A stretch of 64,000 bases of DNA from Desmodus rotundus (GCF_022682495.2 NC_071398.1:101808677-101872676); one strand, 5' to 3'. Shown: positions 1 to 11,290, counted from the first letter of the stretch. A program made the numbers and translations. The notes: generated from the letters alone by a model not told the origin.

Positions 1-1
1 T

Positions 2-340
2 GACTCCCCACGTTAGAACCCGTCCGTGGGCGAGAGACCCGCACGTCAGAACCCGCTGCACCGGGCGCGGAACAGTGGCCGGGACCCCATCCCGGCCCAG
101 GTCTCTAGTTCTTCCCTGGACACTCTGCCTCTGCAGGGGTGAGAGACAACCCGGAAGTGTGGTCTCCGGGACAATGCGTGGTCCTCTGGATGGCAGTGAA
201 AGCGGTAAGTTCCACAGACAGGACCCAGGGACCCTGTGAACCAGGCCTGATATCTCAAGAGAGGGGCACGTTGCCCTGAGGGAGGCCTCTGTTGGGGGGG
301 GCCTACCCTGCGCCTGCCCGGCCCGGCATCACAGCCCCGA
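2..340. repeat. GC-rich direct repeat, copy 1
   Basis: CpG-containing GC-rich DNA that recurs at 973-1315 with an offset of 971 bp. Shared landmarks in the same order are GTCCGTGGGCG, CTGCACC-GGCGCGGAAC, CTTCCCTGG-CACTCTGCCTCTGC, GGAAGTGTGGTC, CAGGGACCC-GTGAA and GGCACGTTGCCC. No convincing reading frame is shared. Identity is about 80% by eye. Confidence 0.75.
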
Positions 341-972
341 ACCAGCTAGCCATGCCTCGGACAAAAGCCATCTCCTGGGGCCTCCCCCCTGTTCTTCCAT
401 CGGTAAAGGGGATCCCCCTTACGAATGGGAGAACAGGGGGGTCTTCGCAGTGGGGGGGATGGGACAGAGGGGTCTGTGGGTGTGCGGCCACTTAACCAGT
501 TGCTCGCACCCCAGCCTCATGTGTCTGAGCCCCATGGAGGCAGAGGGCCGCTTATTGCGGGATGCAGGTGTCCTTCGGGGGTCAAGGGACAATGTGGGCA
601 CTCCCCTGGCGAGAGAGGTTGCCTGGGCCCCGAAAGAGCCCCCGGGAAAATCCCCAGCCCTTGCACCATTGGCTCCAGTGCCCTCCCCAGGCTCCTGCCC
701 TGGGGCCTGGTCCCACTCACCAGGGCCCAGGTTTGCCCCAGGTGAATGCCTTTTGCGGACACCAAGGACGGGAGGCCTCCGATGCCTTCACGGAGAGGGA
801 GGGTTCGAGCCGTGGGGGACCGGGGTCGGGGGCGATCACAGTCCCTTCTCGCCTAGTTTAGCCCAGACTTTAGAGAGTTGAAGCCGCTGGGACCAGCTTT
901 GCCGCCTCGGGGCAGGGTGGGGCAGTTTGAGCCAAAGCAAGAATCTTAGCCGCCCAGGCGGGGCCCAGGCCT
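340..972. other. GC-rich spacer between the direct repeats, no gene seen
   Basis: Short open frames here overlap on both strands and look like the by-product of GC-rich composition. The only structure I see is a 58-bp imperfect palindrome at 384-441, listed separately. Confidence 0.5.
384..441. repeat. 58-bp imperfect palindrome
   Basis: The left arm starts CCCCCCTGTTCTTCCAT and the right arm ends ATGGGAGAACAGGGGGG, meeting at a central GGGGATCCCC. About 26 of 30 arm positions pair. It could be a small foldback element or a hairpin-prone site. Confidence 0.7.
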
Positions 973-1318
973 GAGTCCCCACGGGAGAACGGGTCCGTGG
1001 GCGTGCGTCCCGCCCGCCCCGGCCCGCTGCACCTGGCGCGGAACCGTGGCCAGCTCCCCGCCCCGGCCCCAGGTCCCCAGGTCTTCCCTGGGCACTCTGC
1101 CTCTGCCGGGGTGGGAGACCCATTGGGAAGTGTGGTCCTCGGGAAGTCGCGTGGTGGTCCTCTGTGCGGCAGGGAGGGCTTCCAGTTGCCCGGACACCAG
1201 CCCAGGGACCCCGTGAATCTGGCCTGGTATCTCAAGGGTGGGGCACGTTGCCCCTAGGGAGGCTTGTGGTGGGGAGGCCTGCTCTGCGCCTGCCTGTCCC
1301 CATGTCCTGGCCCCCCGT
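973..1318. repeat. GC-rich direct repeat, copy 2
   Basis: Second copy of the repeat at 2-340. The first ~130 bases are the most CpG-dense sequence in the window, so this is a candidate CpG island. It ends next to the start of the mariner block at ~1331. Confidence 0.7.
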
Positions 1319-1390
1319 CCTCGGTTTTTATACAGAAAACATATTGTATAGACTTCCAAAGCTGTGATGACGGTTGAAACTTGCTTTAAA

Positions 1391-2683
1391 TGGGGTTGTC
1401 CAAAAAGTCAGTTCGGCCCCCCCCAACTGCACCGCTGCTGTGCACCCTCAGCATGTCACCTGGCGCCGGTCCCGCATACTTGCCTTTAATGTCATTCGAA
1501 ACTGTTTTTCAGACAGTATCGTGACAGCTGTCATATCCCCGTGGGATGAAAAACCTCGTGACAACTGGTGGATGTGTGTGTGGCCTTCTTCCCACTGAAG
1601 ATGCATGAACATAAGGAACATTTTTGGCCCTTCAGTCTGTATCGTTTCCAGAAAAGTACAAGTGCAAGCGTAAGGCAAGAAAAGATGCTTGGTGTGCGGA
1701 GAAGATGCTGAGTCTGATGGAACGTGTGAGAAGTGGGTTGCAAAGAATCATGCGGGAGATTTCTCATGCGCAGTTGCCTCACGGGTAGGCAGACCAGGTG
1801 CAGTGGAGAGCCATCCAGGGCAGACGTTAACAGAAGACGGACCATGTTATGGCACGCGGGAGACAGGCAATATACTCAAAGTATCTCAATCAAATGTCAA
1901 AAAGCATTTGCAGCAGCTTGATTACGTTAATCTCTTTGACATTTGGGTTCCACAGAAGTCTAGCTGGGTGGTGGGCGTCCCATCTTGACTGAATTTTCAC
2001 ATGCAGTTCTTTATGGAAATGGAAGGGAAACATTCCATTTCCAAGACAAAGTGTGAGGGGATGACCGTTGATATTTGAGAATAATGTGGAACAGGAGATA
2101 TTGAGGGAAGCCCAGGAACCACCAGCAGCCCCTCCAAAGGGCGGTCTTCATCCGAAGGAGGTGATGTCCTGCAGTGGACTTGCGGAACCCCAGTGGACTT
2201 CTCCCAACAAGTACTGATCTCTGTTAGACCAAGTGAAAGTCACCCGAGGGAAAACGTCCAGAACTTGTCAGGAAAGACAGGGGAGCTTCAGGATAAGGCA
2301 GGAGCGCGCCCGCTTCTCTTTGGTGACCAGGGGAAAACTGTTCCAGCCTGGCTGGGCAGTCATGATTCATCCGCAGTCCTCACCAGAGCTTGTGCCTTTG
2401 CATGACCCTTTAGTTTGGTCTTTGTGAATTTCTCTTATTGGAGAGGAATTTTCCTTCCCTGGAAGACTGCAGAAGACACATGAAACAGTTCCCTGGTCTG
2501 AAAGAGGACAATGTTGTGGGATGATGGAACGGTGAAGTAGCTTGAAAGGTGGCAGAGGGCAGTGTAACAAAATGGTGACAACGTTGTCCAGTAGTTGTTT
2601 AGCCCCGTTGTTTGGGGGAAAATGAAAATTGTCTCTGTCATGGCATCTGATGGTAAAAAGCAAACAACATTTTTGGCCAAGGT
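1391..2683 (+). mobile_element. mariner transposase pseudogene A1
   Basis: Degenerate mariner of about 1.3 kb in the mariner superfamily of DNA transposons (cut-and-paste at TA). The 5' end reads GGTTGTCCAAAAAGTCAGTT and the 3' end TTTTTGGCCAAGG, which form inverted terminal repeats. Around 1689-1985 the frame shows GEDAESDGTCEKW, then the second helix-turn-helix region NILKVSQSNVKKHLQQL and the linker motif WVPQKS. Near 2513-2576 the C-terminal LERWQ segment is interrupted by stops. Frameshifts and stops occur throughout, so it cannot encode a working transposase. It sits at the start of block A. Confidence 0.88.
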
Positions 2684-4010
2684 ATCAGTAAGCTATGTAT
2701 TCCAAATGCTGGTCTTTGCTGCCCTCTGGTGTCCAGCCTTAGGAATAACACCTCAGTACAATTCAGGAGGATAAGTGGTTGATTCCCGGGGAATATGAAT
2801 GACTTTGGATAGCAGGGGTATTCAGAAGTGCGTTTGAAAATGTCTAAATGTCAGGGCTGGCCAGTTACCTTGTCACTGGATTCCAGATTAACGGCCAAGA
2901 GCGCAATAAGCATATTTTATGTGACATTTCTTGGATCTGGCTGTGTAGCGTGATAGAGTCGGGTTTCTACAAGTTCCAGGTATGCTTGAAAATCACTTGT
3001 AACTTGGTTTGTCTGATGCAGAATCCGTAAACAACGAGGAGGAAAATTTATTTAAAGTTCTCTACGAAGAGGTAAGAAAAAGTGAAGAAAAATACAAGCA
3101 CTTTCACTTTCTGTATATCCCCCTGTGGACAAGTTTACGGGCTCGTTTACTCAACTTTGCCTAGAGTGCGTTTACTATTTTAGGGTCCTCGTTCGGGTAA
3201 AAAGCGAAGGAACCTTTGTGGGAAGCCAATAGCAGAGCATGTGTTCCAACTGTCGGTCTCTGCTGCCATCTCTTGGTCATTTTGGGGAATGACACCTCAG
3301 TGCAGGTCAGTAGGAAAAGTGGTTGATTCCAGTGGAATGTCAATGACTGGGTGGCAGTGGTATTTACAAGTGCATTCGAAAACATCTAAATTTCAGGGGT
3401 GTCCAGTTACCTTGCTACTGGTTTTCCGGTTAAGGGCAAAGGAGCCATTGATATGTTTTACGTGGCGTTTCTCAGAACTGGCTGTGTAGCACAGTAGTGT
3501 CAGTCTTTGACAAGTTGAAGGTGTGCTTGAAATTCGTTTGTCTTTGCTTTGTTGCAGCTATCTTAAACAACGTGGAGGTAAAAAATTATACAGAATTCTG
3601 CACCAAGAGGTGCAGGAAAAAAAATCAAAGTAAAATATCGGCGCTGTCGGTGTATGTACTCTTGTTTCCTCAACTTTGCCTGGACTTCCTTTTCCATTTT
3701 CGGTTCCTCCTACATGTGCAAACCTTGTACATTTCCAGTTTCTGCTTCTGACCTCTGCATTGACAGATGAAGGATCCTTTACCAAGAATTGGTAACTAGC
3801 ATCTTTAGCGTCATTCGGGTCTAGTTATCATGTAATTCACATGGTGGTTCATTTTGGAGCTTCTGTAGGAGTCTCTTTCGGAAGTCCTGAACAACAGAAC
3901 TGTCTGTTCATCTATTCTCTCTGTGAATACTGGCTTAAATGCTATGGGAGCAAAAAATGGACTGTATATGATTTTGCGTCTGCGATGCTGGTTGAACCTG
4001 GCCTTAAATC
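2684..4010. repeat. Linker repeat, two copies around a mariner remnant
   Basis: Two successive copies of the non-mariner linker, at 2684-3195 and 3232-4010. The join at 3196-3231 is only the 3' end of a lost mariner (GGTAAAAAGCGAAGGAACC). Each copy begins with a TCTCTGCTGCC-type segment and includes CAGGAAAAGTGGTTGATTCC; the second also runs on to CTGGTTGAAC just before the next mariner. Confidence 0.8.
2717..2735 (-). promoter_or_regulatory. Candidate CTCF-binding motif
   Basis: The minus strand reads TGGACACCAGAGGGCAGCA. This matches the CTCF consensus TGGCCACYAGRKGGCRSYA at 18 of 19 positions. Occupancy is not known. Confidence 0.55.
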
Positions 4011-4120
4011 GGATTGCCCAAAAAGTCTGTTTGGTCAAAAAGCCTGTTCGGCAAAAAAGTCCATTTGGCCAATAAGTCTGTTTGGCTAAAAAGTCAGTTC
4101 AGCCACAAGTCAGTTCAGCC
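4011..4120 (+). repeat. Tandem expansion of the mariner 5' terminal repeat
   Basis: Six successive 16-22 bp variants of the mariner end motif (GGCCAAAAAGTCTGTTT-like). The motif is normally present once per element end. The block-B paralogue at 26,475-26,584 shows the same expansion. Confidence 0.8.
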
Positions 4121-4850
4121 TGCAACTCCACTCCCACACTCCCACCCCATCACCTGTCTCTGTTCGCCCATATTTGCCCTTAACATCATTCAAAACAGTT
4201 TTGTTAGATAGTATTGTGACAGCTATTATATAAGCGTGTGATAAAACTTATCGCAGCTGGTTGAATGTGTGTCTGGCCTTTTTCACAGTGAACACAGATG
4301 GACGTAAGGAACATCTTTGGCCGCTTAGGCTGGTCATTTCAAGAAAGGTACAAGCGCAAGTGTAAGGCAAGAAAAGATTTATGGAGAAGATGCTGTGACT
4401 GATGGGACGTGTCTGAAGTGGATTGGGAAACTGGATGCTGGAGGTTTCTCGGTGCAGTGGCTGCATGGGTAGGTGGACCACTTGCAGTGGAGAGCCATCC
4501 AGCGCATACGTGAACTGAGGACAGACCACGTTATGGCACATGGAATTCAGGTGACATACTCAAAGTTTATGAATCATGCATGGAAAGTCATTTGTACCAG
4601 CACAGTTACATTAGTTTGTTTTAAGTCTAGGTTTCACAGAAGTTAAGTGGGGTGGGTGGAGGTGGGATTAAACCCTTCTTGACCATATTTCCACATGAGA
4701 TTCTCTAATGAAACCCAAGGAAAATGTTTCATTTCCAAGACAAATAGTGAGGAGGAGGAAGAACTGTTGATATTTTATAATAATGTGGAATGAGAGGGAT
4801 CATGGGCATATGAAGGGAACCACCACCAGCCCCTCCAAAGGAGGATCTTC

Positions 4851-5070
4851 AGCCTTGGCTGGTGTGGCTCAGTGGATTGAGTGCCTGCCGGCAAGACACA
4901 GGGTTACAGGTTCGATTCCCAGTCAGGACACATCGCAGTCAGGTTCGATATGGGCCGGGTCCCCAGTAGGGGGTGCTCAAGAGGCAATGACTCATTGATG
5001 TTTCTCTCTCTCTCCCTCCCTACCCCTCCCTCTAAAAACAAATAAATACAATCTTTAAAAAAATAAAAAG
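4851..5070 (+). mobile_element. VES SINE (bat tRNA-derived), nested in mariner A2
   Basis: The element begins GCCTTGGCTGGTGTGGCTCA. It has an RNA polymerase III A-box (TGGCTCAGTGG) and B-box (GGTTCGATTCCC), then CCCAGTCAGGACACAT, a CTCTCTCC-rich region and an A-rich tail. AGGATCTTC before it and AGGATATTTC after it look like a diverged target-site duplication. It is shared with the block-B copy at 27,315-27,529, so it was present before the block duplicated. Confidence 0.93.
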
Positions 5071-5658
5071 AGGATATTTCAAAAAAGAAAAGGAGCATCT
5101 TCGTGCAAAGAATGTGGTAGTGTGTACGTGATGGGTTCGGGAGGGAGTACTTTTGTAGAATATGCTTGAGGAAAACCAGTGGGGTTACTTGCAACAGGTA
5201 TGGCTCCCGATTAAACCAACTGAAAGCACCACTCCAGGGAGAGCTGGCAGTTTGTCTTCAGAAGACACGGAAGCTTCTGGATAAGGTGAGAGTGTTGTTT
5301 CCCTTTGGTGACCAGGCCAACGTGTTCCCAGCCTGGCTGCCAGTCGTGATTTGTGCACAGTACCCAGCAGACATCGCAACTGTGCATGGCTGTCTAGTTC
5401 GGGCTTTCTGAATTTCTCTTAATGGAGAAAGGTTTCCATTCCCTGGAAGACTGCTGAAGGCACCAGGAAGAGTTCTCTGTTCCAACAGATAACAATATTT
5501 TGGGAAGACGGAATGGTGAAGTTGCCTGAAAGATGGCAGAGGGTGGTTGAAGAAAACGTTGAAACCGTTGTTCAGTCACGTTGTTGGGGGAAAATGAAGA
5601 ATGTGCCTGTCATTGCAACTCCCGGTAAAAACCAAAAGAACCCTTCGGCAAAGATCAG

Positions 5659-6446
5659 AGTACTCGTGGTCCAAATGTGCATCTCTGCTTCCCTCTCGTG
5701 GCCGTTTTGGGGAATGACACCTTAGTGCAGGTCCCCAGGAGAATTGGTTGATTACAGTGGAATATCAATGACTTTTGACAGCAATATTTATTACAAGTGC
5801 ATTTCAAGAGATCTAAATGTAAGGATTGTGAGGTTACTTTCTGATTGGCTTCTAGATTAAAGGCTAAGGGAGCACTAAACATGTGTTATGTGACATTTGT
5901 TGGAACTGGCTTTTAGCATGATAGAGTCAGGTTTTTACAAGGTCTAAGTATGTTTGAAAATTTTTTGTAATTTGTCTTGTGTGTTGCAGCTTCTTTAAAC
6001 AAGGGGAAAATAAAGTGTATTCAAAATTCTCCACTAGGAGGTCAAATCAAATCAAATTACTGTCATTTTCTGTACGTGCCCTTCCAGACACGTGTAGAGG
6101 ACTGTTTCCTAGAGTGTGTCTTGGCTTCATTTACTCTTTTCGGTTCCTCAAATGAGTGCCACTCTTGTACAATTTGAGGTCTTGTGCCTAACACGTGTGT
6201 TTAAGGGTGCAGATTTTGTTCTCAAGTGTAAGTATGTAGTATGTTTAGCATCATTCAGTTCAAACCATTTTGTAACTCACAATGTGGTTCATTTTGGAGG
6301 TTCTGTAGGAGTCTATTTCAGAAGTACCAAGCAGGAGAACTTTCCAGTCACCCATTTTCAGTGAACTCTAGCTTTAGTGCTGCGAGAGCAAAACACATAC
6401 TGTAATTGATTTCAATGGTGCAATTCTGGTTCAAGCTGTCTTTATA
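5659..6446. repeat. Linker repeat between mariners A2 and A3
   Basis: A near-complete linker of about 790 bp. It carries a weaker CTCF-like motif at 5686-5704 (16 of 19) and ends at CTTTATA immediately before the next mariner, which shows the TA target side. Confidence 0.8.
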
Positions 6447-7751
6447 CCGGGTTGGCCCAAAAGTAAGTACGGCCCCCACCACCCTTCTGCCATCCTGCCC
6501 CTTCATGTGACTCTGGATTGCATACTTGTTTTTAACTTCATGTGAAACTGTTTTGTTGGAGTGTATCACGACAGATGTCATACCAGCATGCGTTTCAATA
6601 AAAAAACTCATCAAAACTGTTGAGTGATGTTGTGGCCATTTTCATCCTGAAGATGGGTGAACATAAGGAACAGTTTTGGCACATGAGGCTCTGTCATTTC
6701 AAGAAAGGTGAAAGCACATCTGGAATGCCCAAATAAAGATTTGTAGTGTGTATGGAGAAAGCGTCCTTAGGTGATGAAATGTGTCAGAAGTGGTTTGCAA
6801 AGTTTCATGCCCAAGATTTCTCGCACAAAGGTGCCCCACAGGTCTGGCAGACCATTAGCAGTTCACGGCCATCGAGTCCAGAACTTACCTGAGGACAGAC
6901 CAGGTTATGCCATGTAGGAGACAGGTGACATACTCAAAGTATCCAAATCAAGCATTGAAAATCATTTGCACCTGCATGATTATGTGAATGGCTTTGATGT
7001 TTGGGTTCCACAGAAGTCAAAGGGGTGAGGGGGCGGGACTTTCTTGACCTCATTCCCACATGGGTTTCTCTTCCGAAACATAAGGAAACCGTTCTGCTTG
7101 CAAGCAAGTTTTGAGGGGGGTATGAACTGTTAAACTTTGAGAATAATGTGGAACAGGAGAGATGGTGGGCAAATGAAGGAACCACCAGCAGCTCCTCCAC
7201 AGGGCTGTCTTCATCCAGAGGAGGCGATGTTGCCTATGTGGTGATATGGGAGGGATTCCTGTAGGAGATGCTCCTTGGGGAAAACCAGTGGGATATTCGC
7301 AACACATGCTGGCCCATCAGACGAATTGTAAGTACTGTCGGTTGACAGAGTCGAAGCAGAAGACGGGAAAGCTTCAGAATGAGGTGGGAGAGTATATTTC
7401 TCTTTGGTGACCAGGGAAAAACGGTTCTAGCATGGCCGCGCGGTCGTGATTCATTAGCAGAACTCACCAGAAATTGCACCTTTGCATGGCCATTTAGTTC
7501 CGTATCCAGAAATTCTCAGTGGAGAGAAATTTCTGTTCCCTGGAAGACTGCAGAAGGCACCTGGAAGAACTCTCTGCTGCTAAAGGTATCAGTGCTGTGG
7601 GACGATGGAATGGGAAGTTGCCTGAAAGATATCAGAGGCCAGTGGAACGGAATGGCGATGACGTTGTGCAGTTATAATTTGGGGAGAAAATGAAAAGTGT
7701 GCGGGTCATTGCGTCTTACCATAAAAAACTAAAGAACCTTTCAGCCAAGGC
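6447..7751 (+). mobile_element. mariner transposase pseudogene A3
   Basis: Degenerate mariner of about 1.3 kb, read rightwards. The 5' end is CGGGTTGGCCCAAAAGTAAG, preceded by TTTATA. The 3' end is AACCTTTCAGCCAAGG. Recognisable pieces are the start region (GGTGAACATAAGGAACAG), the helix-turn-helix region near 6930, TTTGGGTTCCACAGAAGTC encoding the WVPQKS-type motif near 7000, and a C-terminal GATGGAATGGGAAGTTGCC near 7604. Stops and frameshifts are frequent. Its block-B paralogue lacks about 245 bp. Confidence 0.87.
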
Positions 7752-8389
7752 ATTAGTGGGAAATGCATTGCATCTGTTGGTTTCTGCTGCCATCACGTGG
7801 CCATTTTGGGGAATGCCACCTTAGTGCAGGTCAGCAGGAAAAGGGGTAGATTCCAATGGGAATATCTTTGACTTTTCATAGTAGTGCAATTTAGATGCTC
7901 AGTTGAAGACGTCCAAATGTGAGGACTGTGCAGTTACTGTGTGTCTGGTCTCCAGATATCGGCCAAGGGAGCAATAAGCCTATTCTCTGCGACGTTTCCT
8001 GGAATTGGCTTTGTAGCGTATTGGAGGCAGGTTTTTACAAGTGCCAAGTGTGCTTGAAAATCGCTTGTAATTTGACTTTCATTGCAGGTTCTTTAAATAA
8101 CGTGGAGGTCAAATTTATTTGAAATTGTCCACCGAGAGGCAAATAAAAGTAAAGTAATATACAAGCGCTCTCATTTTATGTACGTGCCCCTGAGGACATG
8201 TCTACGGGCTCATTTCCTCCACTTTGCCTGGACGTGGTTTACTATTTTAGGTTCCTCGCACAGGTGCAAAACTTGTGCATTTCCAGCTTCTGTTTCTAAC
8301 CTGTGCATTGAAGGGTAAGGATTTCTTTCTTAAGTTTTCATACAGAGCATCTTTGCCATCAGTCAGTCATGTGCAGTTATTTTGGTTTT
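7752..8389. repeat. Linker repeat after mariner A3, cut by HAL1
   Basis: Linker copy with a CTCF-like motif at 7785-7803 (17 of 19). It is interrupted at ~8390 by the minus-strand HAL1 element. Confidence 0.75.
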
Positions 8390-9893
8390 TTGAAATTTAT
8401 TTAAATTTATTTATTTACTTACTATATTTATTTTTAAAAAGTATTGATTATGCTATTACGGTTTTCCCAATTTTTCCTCCTTTATCCTCCCATGTCCCCG
8501 CACCCCTTACCCTCCAGCATTCCTCCCCCACTTAGTTCATGTCCATGCCGTGTACATATAAGTTCTTTGTGTTCTGTTTCCTATACCATTTTTATCCCTC
8601 CCATCTAGTTTATGCCTAATTTTATACTTCTTCTTCCCTGTACCTTTGCCCCCGTATTCCTCCCTTCCCCCTCTCCGCTGAAATCCCTCCATGTGATGTC
8701 CATTTCTCTGATTCTGTTCCTATTCTAGTTGTTTGCTTAGTTTTGGTTTTCCTTTTTTTTCTTTTCTTTTTGGTTCAGTTGTTGATAGTTGTGAGTTTGT
8801 TGACATTTCGCTGTTCATAGTTTTGGGTCTTCTTCAGTTTGTTAGATAAGTTCCTTTAACATTTCATAGAATAAGGGCTTGGTGATGATGAACTCCTTTA
8901 ACTGGACCTTATCTGGGAAGCACTTTATCTGCCCTTCCATTCTAAAAGATAGCTTTGCTGGATAGAGTAATCTTGGATGGAGGTCCTTGCCTGTCATGAC
9001 TTTGAATACTTCTTTCCAGCCCCTTCTTGCCTGCAAGGTTTCTTTTGAGAAATCAGCTGATAGCATTATGGGCACAGTTTGTAGGTAACTCTCTCCTTTC
9101 ACTTGATGCTTTTAACATTATCTCTTTATCGTTAATCTTGGGTAACTTAATGATGATGTACCTTGGTGTGTTCCTCTTTGGGTCCACCTTCTTTGGGACT
9201 GTCTGGGCTTCCTGGAGTTCCTAGAAGTCTATTCCCTTCTCCATATTGGGGAATTGTTTCTTCACTCTTGTTGAAATAAGTTTTCAATTTCTTGCTCTTG
9301 TTGTTCTCCTTCTGTCACCTCTGCGATTTGGGTATTGGAACGTTTAAAGTTGTCCCAGAGGTTCCTAAGCATCTCTTCATTTTTTGAATTCTTTCTTCAT
9401 TTTGTTCCAGTTGCATGTTTTTTTCTTCCTTTCATTCCAAAGAGTTGATTTGAGTCCTGGGTTCCTTCCTGTCACTGTTGGTTCCCTGAATATTTTACTG
9501 TATTTCACTTTGGGGAGTCTTCATTTGTCCTTTCATCTTGCGACCAAGCTCAGTCAGTTCTGTGAGCATTTTGATCACCAGGGCTTTGAGCTCTCCGTCA
9601 GATAGGTTGGCTATCTGCTCATCGCTTAGCTCTCTTTCTGGAGTTTTGCTCTGTTCTTTTGCTTGGGCCATATTTCTTTGTTTTGGTGCACCAGTCTGGC
9701 TGGTCTGGTTGACTGTTTCTTTAATTCCTTTGTTGTCAGAGTTCCACGCATGCTGATTTTGTGGCACTTCTGGTTGTTTATTGATTTTAGATTGGCTGTT
9801 ATCCTCCTTTTGGTTGTGTGAGGAAGTGAAGGGTTTCTACCTACGGCCCCATCTTGGTTGGAACCTCAGAGAATCTGACTTTTTTTTTTTTTG
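8390..9893 (-). mobile_element. HAL1-like LINE (ORF1 without ORF2), near full length
   Basis: Read on the minus strand, the element starts near 9880 with an L1-style leader (CCAAGATGGGG). It continues with an ORF1 pseudogene (9767 to 8842), then directly a 3' untranslated region and an A-rich end near 8390-8445. No ORF2 sequence lies between ORF1 and the tail, which is the hallmark of HAL1 (half-L1) elements. TTTTTTGAAA on both sides (8388 and 9885) may be a target-site duplication. The paralogue at 30,600-31,345 keeps only the 3' half. Confidence 0.8.
8842..9767 (-). pseudogene. L1/HAL1 ORF1p pseudogene
   Basis: RNA-binding ORF1 protein of L1-type retrotransposons. The amino-terminal part (9767 to 9495, starting MPQNQHAWNSDNKG) is a polar, coil-like stretch. 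The carboxy-terminal domain (9102 to 8842) shows ISADFSKETLQARRGWKEVF-type sequence and LYPAKLSFRMEGQIKCF, both typical of the L1 ORF1p C-terminal domain. The total of about 308 codons matches the usual length. The middle (about 9110-9495), which should hold the RRM-like domain, is readable only with frameshifts and stops, so the gene is dead. The ISADF reading replaces an LSADF in the open frame. Confidence 0.85.
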
Positions 9894-10505
9894 AAACTTG
9901 GTCCATAGTACAATATGGTCAACGAAAACAAAAAGAAAGAAAAGTTCCAAGCGTGGTTCCCTGCTGACATCTCTTGTTCATTTTGGGAATAACACCTCAG
10001 TGCCTGTCAACAAGAAAAGTAGTTGACTCTAGTGGAATGTCAATGAGTGTTGATGGCAATGGTGTTTAGAAGTGTATTTTAAAATGTGTACAGGTGAGGA
10101 CTGCCCAGTTACCTTGTGACTGGTTTCCAGATTAGTGAAAATGAAGCAATAAACGTGTTCTATGTGCCATTTGTTGGAAGTTGCTGTATAGTGTAATACA
10201 GTCAGGTTTTTAGGAGTTGCAAGTGTGCTCAAAATCATTTGCAATTTGCTTTGTTTGTTGCAGCTTGCTTAAACAATGAAGAAAGTAAAATGTATTTAAA
10301 ATAAATTTTAACCGAAGAGGTTAAAAAAATTAAAACTGCTATCATTTTATACATAAAAATCATACAAAACATTTGGCCAAGCCACTGATACGTGTCCCAA
10401 GTGTGTATCTCCGCTGCCATCTGGTGGGAATTGTTGGAATAACATCTTAGTGCAGGTCAGCAGGAAAAGTGGTTGATTATAGTGGAGTATCAGTGACTGT
10501 TGATT
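9894..10505. repeat. Mariner-poor linker copies
   Basis: Linker sequence with GGAATAACACCTCAGTG and CAAGAAAAGTAGTTGA. At 10,351-10,384 there is only a mariner 3'-end remnant (CAAAACATTTGGCCAAGCC). A second CTCF-like motif follows at 10,412-10,430 (16 of 19). Confidence 0.7.
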
Positions 10506-11290
10506 TTTTATTTTAAAGACTGTTTTGATGTACAAGTCTCAGGTCCCAATGTTACTCACCAGTTCCTTGGGACCACTCTGTACGAGCACATCATCTGGAA
10601 CACACACCTGATTTGGGGGTGTCCCATGGGTTCTTTTCTTTGATTATATCTTTAAATTATTCTTTGTCTATAGAAAAGATATTTATTTTGCTTGTTATTT
10701 ACCACACAATTTACTAAGTTGTATTATTTATAATAACTTTAAGTTGATGTTGATGAGTCATCAAGGTAAGTAAGATTTCATGCAAAAATAAAATTACATT
10801 ACTTTAGTTGTGTAAAATATGAAAAAATAGTTAAAGCTTGGAATAAAACATGAAGACACGAGCAGGTAAAATGTGTTAGTTATAAGTTCATTATTACTTA
10901 AATGATATAGTAAAATGAATCTTAGCATCATAAATGAGTTCAGGGCCTGGAGCAACGGTGTTCTAGAAATTAGAAGTATTTTGTAAGTAAAATTGTGCCA
11001 CCTGTAGGTTATCTGAGGAACTGACAATGTGGCAAATGTCCACATTTTCAAAGAGGAGAACGTTTGATGGTGAATTCTAGAATCTAAAAGAGTAAGATTA
11101 TAGCTTCAAGTTATTTTAAGAAACAATTACTGAAGAGTGATTTATGGGTAACGAAAAGAGACAGTGAGCCTCAGTGCTGTGGTTTATCACATGTGGTTCA
11201 GTCTCTTAAGGTGCCATATCTTCCTTGGCTTGTGAGCTTTCCCAGGTGTCTTCTTAGCGGAGGCCATTTGTCCCCAGTCTTTGCAAGGAA
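10506..11290. repeat. Three-copy AT-rich module, copy 1
   Basis: Shares ordered landmarks with 14,480-15,257 and 36,500-37,154: GTGTTCTAGAAAT, TATCTGAGGAAC, GGCAAATGTCCACATTTTC, AAAGAGG-GAA and TCCTTGGCTTGTGAGC. No gene is seen. Confidence 0.65.

Larger units (their letters stand above)
4011..5658 (+). mobile_element. mariner transposase pseudogene A2, with nested VES SINE
   Basis: Degenerate mariner whose 5' terminal repeat has expanded into a short tandem array (4011-4120, listed separately). The transposase frame runs to the right. GEDAVTDGTC is read near 4384, and the C-terminal segment MVKLPERWQRVVEENVE starts at 5513, which is one of the best preserved pieces in the window. A VES SINE interrupts the reading at 4851-5070. 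The 3' end is CCAAAAGAACCCTTCGGCA. The paralogue at 26,463-28,112 has the same SINE at the same place. Confidence 0.88.

Noticed and set aside
303..1359. Several overlapping open frames of 60-140 codons on both strands
   Set aside because: They follow from high GC and few stop codons. No family resemblance, and the two direct-repeat copies do not share a frame.
4853..4930. Possible tRNA gene because of A- and B-box sequences
   Set aside because: These belong to the VES SINE; no cloverleaf with paired acceptor stem is present.
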